The position numbers were made by a program, and so were the translations under genes. The notes beneath the pieces were generated by a model. The model did no database searches. It was not told the DNA's origin and saw only the letters and a program-made list of their open reading frames with translations. From Bombardia bombarda (taxonomy: Eukaryota > Ascomycota > Sordariomycetes > Sordariales > Lasiosphaeriaceae), in assembly GCA_030512295.1 (NCBI GenBank), contig JAULSR010000003.1:3038001-3102000 (forward strand): 64,000 bases of DNA, written 5' to 3'. The first letter of the stretch is position 1, and every line of letters starts with the position of its first letter. Positions 58,128 through 64,000 of this stretch are shown in pieces.

Positions 58128-59439
58128 TCACTTCTTGCGAGCCTTGAATAGCGGATTCCCGCCATATTGGAGTAAAAGCCGTACGCCCGCCTCAAAGCCC
58201 GTATCGATGGCGGTGTGGAGCGGTGTCATACCGGCATCATCGTAGCAGTTGATTAAGGCCTGGTTGCCGCCGCAGTGGTCAAGCAGCAGCTTCAAGAGGC
58301 CCTCGCGCTGCTCCAGCACTGCCCAGTGCAGCGCATTTCTTTGTTTGCTATCGACCTCGTCGATGCGTGCCCCGTGTTCAACCAGCAATGCCACAATGCC
58401 CTCGTACCCTCCAGTGATAGCATAGTACAGGGGCGTCAAGCCGTCGCTGTCCCGCTCGTTGCAATCCATGCGATCCGAGTCATGCTGCAGCAGGACGCGA
58501 ACGATGCGGTCGTGGCCCTTTTGGGCAGCCATGTGAAGAGGACCCAGCCAGCTGTTTTCTCCGCTTCCCGTTCCCGACCCTGATGCTGATGCTCTTGAAC
58601 TGCCCGACATTACCGAGTCGTCGGGCGTAATGGGGCCTGCCCCCTTTGGCTGTTCGAACGTCATGTCTAATAGCTGACCCGGAGACGAGGGGTCCATGCC
58701 ATTGGTGTTGGCCGTCATATGGCTGCTCATGGTGTGCATGATTTCAGCATCCCTCGAGTTGGATCGATATCTGGGCCCGGAGGAGGTACTTGTCATGTCG
58801 AGACTTTGCCTCCGTTCGATGGCGAGATGGTCTTGTGATGCTTGTGGGGTCAACAAAGCAGCCGTCACATCAAAGTCAGAAGTCGACACGGCTGCCGACA
58901 TGTCATCGATATCTCCCGGGCCAGCCCCGAAGGAATTCCGCAGAAGGGCGGTATTTCCAAACAGATTGAAGCGGCATCTTGTGACGGGAGACTCGATATA
59001 ACCGTGGATGATGGGCGCCTCGACACGTGGAGTATCAAAAAGGCCGAAGAAGCCTCTGCTTTCGGGCTCCATCGACGTTGGTATGGACTCGACTTCGTGC
59101 TGCTGTACCTGGCCGCTAAGCGCATTCAAGTTGGCTGTATGTACATCGTGGTTATTGTTGTTATTGTTGTTGTTATGGCTTTCTTCGTTTTGCTTCTCGA
59201 GCTGCTGCTCAAGATCGTCGGCTGCTTGCTCTTGATTCTGCTGGCTTTGTTTCCCTGCATACCAAACGACGACGCACACCAGGTCAGTCTCAAGAAGAGC
59301 GACAGGAAAGCGAGCAGTGGGTGAGGAGTGGTAATTAATTGATTGACTGAGGTCTTGACTCACACCGAAATCGGCGCTGGGCCAATCGGTTTTGGGCGCG
59401 ACGGCGTGCGATAGCTTCGTCTCTGCTTAGCTTCATCAT
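58128..59439 (-). CDS. TOXE-like transcription factor: bZIP basic region plus ankyrin repeats
   Basis: Two exons, 59439-59364 and 59254-58128 (109-base intron, phase 1), give 400 residues. Exon 1 codes MMKLSRDEAIARRRAQNRLAQRRFR split, a bZIP basic DNA-contact region; no leucine heptads follow. The middle is Gln/Asn-rich (including an Asn run near residue 55) and then low in recognisable structure. About four ankyrin repeats fill the C-terminus: LGPLHMAAQKGHDRIVRVLL, DGLTPLYYAITGGYEGIVALL, RNALHWAVLEQREGLLKLLL and GMTPLHTAIDTGFEAGVRLLL. This bANK architecture is known from pathway-specific activators of fungal metabolite clusters such as HC-toxin and apicidin. By position it is the likely activator of the neighbouring PKS, oxidase and P450 genes. 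It lies between the BBE gene and the PKS. Confidence 0.9.
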
Positions 59440-61886
59440 TGGGAATCGCTGGGAGGTGGATATGGAGGTGTGCTGGTATGCTTGTGTGAATAACAGACTA
59501 AAATAGAAGCAAGGTAAGGTAAGTAGACGAGTCGGGGTTGCTGCTCGGAGCTTAGGTAGGTAAGGTAGAACCAAGAACGTGGAAGATGGCGGGGATGCGA
59601 TGATGGTTTGGTAAGTACTTCATAAGGTAGGTACCGAGGCGGGGTTAAGCTGTTTGAAGACTGCCTGGGGATCTGCTGGCCAGTTGCGCCCTCGAGGGTG
59701 CGGCAGTAAGACGAAGGGTCTGGGCCCGAACTCACCTTACGTAATACCACCTATCGCGTACTGTGTACCTAGGTACTTGGGTACGGGCAGGCACGCGGGT
59801 ACGTACCTTACCTATGTATGATACCCTCGCACTTGCACAGTAGGTCGATCTGGCTAGCGTGTCTGTCACCCGTCTTAGGTAAGGAAGGTACTCAGAACCC
59901 CTTTGTCAGATCGTTTCTGGGTGAGACATGGAAGTTAATTGGTCGCATTGCCAGTATTTATTGCATTAGCAATATACGTACGGGATATATCGATACGGCA
60001 TCTTCTGCAGCCCCTAACCAACAGCACCCCGGGTACCCCGAATCCGACATTACCCCAGTAGGGTGCATACATACCTTACCGGGTAGGTACCTTAGTGCTG
60101 TATGTCTACCCAGGTAAAGTAAGGTACTTTAGATATTCTATCCCCTTCTACTGTCCCAGCACTTCACAAACATCAACTTACTGCCATTGAGGGTTAACAA
60201 GAATGCACACATGGGCTACAGTGTACTACGGTACACTAGATTGATGACAGATGCGCCTGCATGATATGTGAGGAATGGGGGTTTTACAAATGGGTATCCT
60301 GGGGCAGGTAAACAGCCGACACTGATGTCAATAGGGTCTTTAGTGTACGGTCCTTCATATTCTACCTGCCTACCTAAGCATTCCACAATGTTATTCTGCA
60401 ACACCACCCTAGTTCGTGTCAAGGGGTACTACAACATATTCTCGTCTTACATTCCCATAGCAGCTTTAGTGAGCTTTATCGCGGTTCTATTTTATACAAG
60501 TCAAATAAGTATTATTTGACTAAAAGTAACTTAATGGTACTGAATGTTGCTGGTAGCTCTCCACTTGGCAATACCCGAATATACAACGGTCTATCAGACA
60601 TTTAACATTAACAAGAACAGTTGGTGCAATGGAACACGCCATGCGGCTCTTGCTCGGATAAACCATATTGCCAACGGGTGGGTGAGACGAGATGGCTCAC
60701 CAAGTCCCGTCGTTGTCGGCTCTGAATGGACCTTCTGTTTCTTATGCATATGACCCATGCATTCGCGAGGCTCGGGTTTCCGAGTTTGACCAGCGACGAG
60801 AAAACGGAACGCTGGACCGCGTAGCACTACATGCAGCATAAAACTGTACTGTGTGGCACGTTAGCCCGTTGGCTGGAAATCTTCAAAACAGAAAAGACCA
60901 AGGGTTGAGCATCAGGTATGCTGGTTTATCAGTCGAGTCTAGTCGGGCGAATCCATGTCGACATCTACACAGTACAAGTTCTACATACCAATGAAGACAG
61001 AGTCAGCTGACTCGGAGTATCTACCGTGGTTCCTACTCCACTAGAACTAGTAGGAGTGGACGACGAAGTTCGATAACAGCCCCTGGTCATGCACTGCAGC
61101 AAAGTCCCCACTGCCGTGCCGCATCTTTACACGCTACCACGGTACAGGAAGGATTAGGCATCTAGATAGAGAATCAGATGAAGGAACAGATAGCTATCAA
61201 TAGTCTATGTATTGTCTGCAGGACAAGGTACGGATGAGGAGATCGTGCCGATTACACCGGCGAGGCACTCGGATGTCCTATAACAACTACCTTAGCTAAC
61301 TTGAAGGGAGTGGTGTATTGCAGGGGGGAAATCACGTCAGAGACAAAATCCAGAACGTCGAGCTTTAAGTGGGAGGGAGAGTACTTACCTCCCTAGGTCT
61401 GTGCAAACTCTATTGTCACTTTATCCCAGCAACGTACCGATCGTAGCTCGCCTGCCTAGTAGCATTAATGCATCCTTGTTGATCTCTATGGTCGTTGGAA
61501 ACGGGACTTTGTGACCTATAGTGTGACCTCTAGTATTTCGTACTAATATTTGTTTAATACCTATCTGTGTATGTCGGTTTCTCCCCAAACGTGTTCAAAA
61601 TTATTGCTTGCTGGTCGTTGTATTCGTAGCGCCTTGGAGGGCACGACAATGCTGGGTGTCAATCTCTGTAATAATTAATCCCTGTAATAATTGTGGGGTT
61701 CCATTCCCGGACCATTCCCGTTCCATCCAAATTCCCAATTTCCAATTCCCAATTTCCAATTCCCATTTCCCACTTCACACAGACACAGACACAGACACAA
61801 ACACAAACGCAAACGCAAAACACAAATCGCGTCGTTCCTACATGTATCTCTAACCCTTCTTCGGCAATTTCACGGCCAAGCTTTTC
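59440..61886. other. Intergenic region upstream of the regulator and downstream of the PKS
   Basis: Dense in AGGTAGG, TACCTAGGTACTTGGGTA and CCTTACC motifs between about 59510 and 60125, the regulator's promoter. Simple repeats of AATTCCCAATTTCC (about 61730-61770) and ACACAGACACAAACGC (about 61777-61820) lie in the 3' flank of the PKS. No gene is recognised. Confidence 0.5.
61730..61820. repeat. Simple tandem repeats at the PKS 3' flank
   Basis: Four or so copies of a TTCCCAATTTCCAA-like unit are followed by ACAGAC and ACAAACGC units. Both sit just beyond the PKS stop codon. Confidence 0.75.
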
Positions 61887-64000
61887 CTAAGCTTTTGCCC
61901 CTCCCTCCTTCGTCTGCGGGAGCTTGGCTACGACCTTGTCGCACATTTCAATCAAGGACCTTGCATTGGTGATGTCCAGCGTGCTGAGCTCTGCCCCGAG
62001 CTTATTCCTGATCCACCCGCGGAGCTCAACCGCCGACAGCGAATCCAAGCCATACGCCATCAGCGGCTTGCCTGGCTCGATGTCCACCTCGAGGCGTAGC
62101 ACCTTTGTGATCTGCCGCGACATGAGATCGATGCAGGCCTTGGCCAGCACGGACGGGTCGGCAGCTCCCGACTCGTGCAAGAGCCGGAAGGCCTTGACGT
62201 GCTGGTCGTCCTCGCTGTGGTTGTTCTCGTCGTCATTGATGACGGCGTTGCTGCCGCTGTTGAAGAGATATCCAAATCTATCTTCGCCAGTCAGGTCAGA
62301 CGACCCATCATTGGGCAGCGGGAAGGTCACGCCCGTGATGAGTTGGGCGGCGCTGGCCTCGTTGATTGGATTCCGCACGTCCTGCTGAAGGATCGAGTAG
62401 GTGACAATGCGGCGGAGGACCCCTTCGCCAATGGGCGTCCACTGCTTCTTATCGAACCGGGCTTCGTAGCTCGCGCCCTGCTCAGCAATGTAACCAACGT
62501 CCTCGATGGCCCCTAGGTCAACGCTGTTGGCTGGCAGCCCCTGTTGCCGGCGGTAGTGCGCAAATGCGTCGAGGAAGGTATTGGCGGCCGCGTAGTTGGC
62601 CTGGCCCTTGTTGCCCACCACGCCTGAGATGCTGGACAGCATGGTGAAGAAGTCAAGATGCTGCTTCTGTTCCTCCTGCGACGCGTGGTGCAGGTTCCAC
62701 GTTCCGCGGACCTTGGCCTCGATGGACTCACGATAATCCTGGTGCGTCATGGTCTCGAACGGCTTGTCACGCAACACCATAGCGCCTTGGATGATGCCAG
62801 CAATCGGCTTGTTGTGCGATGCCGACTTGAAGATGCCCCGAACAAAGGATAAGTCGCTCACGTCGCCCCGTGCCGAGGTCACCTCACAGCCGTAGGTCAG
62901 ACAGCTGCGTATGGCACGAGCTGATGCATCGTCTTCGGTGCCACTGCGACTGCAGACAATGAGGTGCTTGGCCCCACTGCGCGCCAGATGGATGGCGACG
63001 CTACCACAGAGACCCTTGAGACCACCCACGATGAGATAGGACACGTCTGGGCGTAGCTGGAGACTGCGGATGGCAGGGCGAATAGGCACCTTGACGTCTT
63101 CGCCGTGGTTGGTGATGACGATCTTACCAATGTGTTGCCCACGTCGGATGTAGGCGAGTGCAGCTGGCACGTTCTCGAAGCCGTACGTCACAATGGGCGA
63201 AATGGCTTTGACATGGCCAGCCTCAACAAGAGCAAAGATCTCGCCGAGGAGTTTCTCAACCAGCGCATCCTTGAAGTGCTTGGTGTATGAGAGGTCGATG
63301 GCCCGGAAGGAGCAGTTTCTGTCAAAGGGCTCCATGGCCAGGGTATTTCGATCGACAATGTCGCGCTTACCAATTTCGATCATGTTCCCGCCATCAGCCA
63401 TGATTCTCCATGATGCATCCAGCAGCTCGCCCGTCAGGGAATTGAGAATCACGTCCACGCCGCGGCCGCCTGTCTCGGTCATGATCTCCTCAGCAAACTT
63501 GGTAGTTCGAGAAGAGAACATGCGGTTATGCGGAATCCCGAAAGTAGAAGACAGGAACTCGCGCTTGTCTTGTGTCCCGACGGTAACGAAAACGTCTGCT
63601 TTCTTGTATTGCGCCAGCTGGATGGCGGCCAGTCCGACGCCGCCGGCGGCCGAGTGGATGAGAACAGATTGGCCTTCCTTGAGATCGGCCAGATAATACA
63701 GAGAATAAAGTGCTGTCATATACACTAGAGGAATGGTAGCGGCATCCTCAAAGCTCATCCATGTCGGGATGGCCTGGACACGCTCGACAGGCGCTTGGAG
63801 GCGGTTGACATAGGTTCCGCTTCTCATAACTGCAACACGATCGCCGACCTTGAACTTAGTCACGCCCGCCCCCAAGCGCTTGACGACACCGGCGCACTCG
63901 CAGCCAATCATGTATTCGTTTTCGGGTACAATGCCCATGGTTGTGGCCACGTCCTTGAAGTTGACGCCGACGGTCATGACCTCCACCTCAACAAATCCCT
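61887..64000 (-). CDS. Highly reducing polyketide synthase, C-terminal part (ER-KR-ACP), cut by the window edge
   Basis: One uninterrupted frame from the window edge to the stop at 61887 codes the last 704 or so residues; the KS, AT, DH and any methyltransferase lie beyond 64000. The enoyl reductase comes first (GVNFKDVATTMGIVP, then LIHSAAGGVGLAAIQLAQ as cofactor loop). The ketoreductase follows (YLIVGGLKGLCGS cofactor loop, MLSSISGVVGNKGQANYAAA with the catalytic Ser and Tyr). The acyl carrier protein has YGLDSLSAVELRGW with the phosphopantetheine Ser, and then a short tail. There is no thioesterase or reductase after the ACP, so chain release must be done by another enzyme or spontaneously, as is common for this class. 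It would build a reduced polyketide iteratively from malonyl-CoA. All visible catalytic motifs are intact. Confidence 0.93.
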   Translation of the reverse strand, partial: GFVEVEVMTVGVNFKDVATTMGIVPENEYMIGCECAGVVKRLGAGVTKFKVGDRVAVMRSGTYVNRLQAPVERVQAIPTWMSFEDAATIPLVYMTALYSLYYLADLKEGQSVLIHSAAGGVGLAAIQLAQYKKADVFVTVGTQDKREFLSSTFGIPHNRMFSSRTTKFAEEIMTETGGRGVDVILNSLTGELLDASWRIMADGGNMIEIGKRDIVDRNTLAMEPFDRNCSFRAIDLSYTKHFKDALVEKLLGEIFALVEAGHVKAISPIVTYGFENVPAALAYIRRGQHIGKIVITNHGEDVKVPIRPAIRSLQLRPDVSYLIVGGLKGLCGSVAIHLARSGAKHLIVCSRSGTEDDASARAIRSCLTYGCEVTSARGDVSDLSFVRGIFKSASHNKPIAGIIQGAMVLRDKPFETMTHQDYRESIEAKVRGTWNLHHASQEEQKQHLDFFTMLSSISGVVGNKGQANYAAANTFLDAFAHYRRQQGLPANSVDLGAIEDVGYIAEQGASYEARFDKKQWTPIGEGVLRRIVTYSILQQDVRNPINEASAAQLITGVTFPLPNDGSSDLTGEDRFGYLFNSGSNAVINDDENNHSEDDQHVKAFRLLHESGAADPSVLAKACIDLMSRQITKVLRLEVDIEPGKPLMAYGLDSLSAVELRGWIRNKLGAELSTLDITNARSLIEMCDKVVAKLPQTKEGGAKA

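Noticed and set aside
61332..61339. TCACGTCA, which matches the element reported for the apicidin regulator when read on the other strand
   Set aside because: An 8-base motif is expected about twice by chance in 64 kb, and another copy lies inside an eIF3b intron; not found repeatedly in the cluster promoters.
62995..63040. Unusual ketoreductase cofactor loop (GGLKGLCGS) in the intact PKS
   Set aside because: This variant is, to my knowledge, common in fungal reducing PKSs, so it is not a defect.

Overview
The window reads as nuclear DNA of a filamentous ascomycete (Pezizomycotina, most likely a Sordariomycete). The evidence is short introns of about 50-150 bases with GTRNGT donors, CTAAC/CTGAC-type branch points and YAG acceptors; GC-rich third codon positions; proteins typical of moulds (oleate delta-12 desaturase, GH47 mannosidase, reducing polyketide synthase, fungal P450s); and many AGGTAGGT / ACCTAGGTA motifs between genes. 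No rRNA, tRNA, CRISPR or intact transposon was recognised. Exon boundaries were set by eye from splice motifs and reading-frame continuity.

Left and centre (about 1-34 kb) hold mostly core genes. These are a GT31-like Golgi glycosyltransferase (958-2655, +), a TBC Rab-GAP-like protein (3949-6233, -), a small secreted CVNH lectin-like protein (8847-9422, +), a delta-12 fatty acid desaturase (11261-12788, -), two tandem related genes of unknown function (15316-16777 and 18036-19377, both -), eIF3b (20872-23275, -) divergent from the chaperonin subunit CCT2 (24070-25946, +), an NADPH-dependent FMN reductase (26962-27588, +), two unrecognised small genes, and a class I alpha-mannosidase (31619-33492, -).

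The right half (about 35-64 kb) is mainly secondary-metabolism territory. A decayed highly reducing polyketide synthase lies at 35110-39676. It keeps DH, methyltransferase, ER, KR and ACP remnants but has no KS or AT and is broken by many stops and frameshifts. An MFS exporter (40447-42182, +) and pyruvate kinase (44470-46436, +) follow, then a small secreted protein with a lysine/glycine tail (47670-47948, +).

From 48.2 kb to the right edge the genes look like one biosynthetic cluster. They are two divergent cytochrome P450s (48185-50333, -, carrying a frameshift and unusual motifs; 51477-53439, +), a BBE-type FAD oxidase with a lipidation-like N-terminus (53849-55599, -), a TOXE-like basic-region plus ankyrin transcription factor (58128-59439, -) and the ER-KR-ACP end of an apparently intact reducing PKS (61887 to past 64000, -). 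The inferred logic is that the PKS builds a reduced chain, the oxidase and P450(s) tailor it, and the ankyrin factor switches the genes on. The product cannot be told from this window, and the right border lies outside it.
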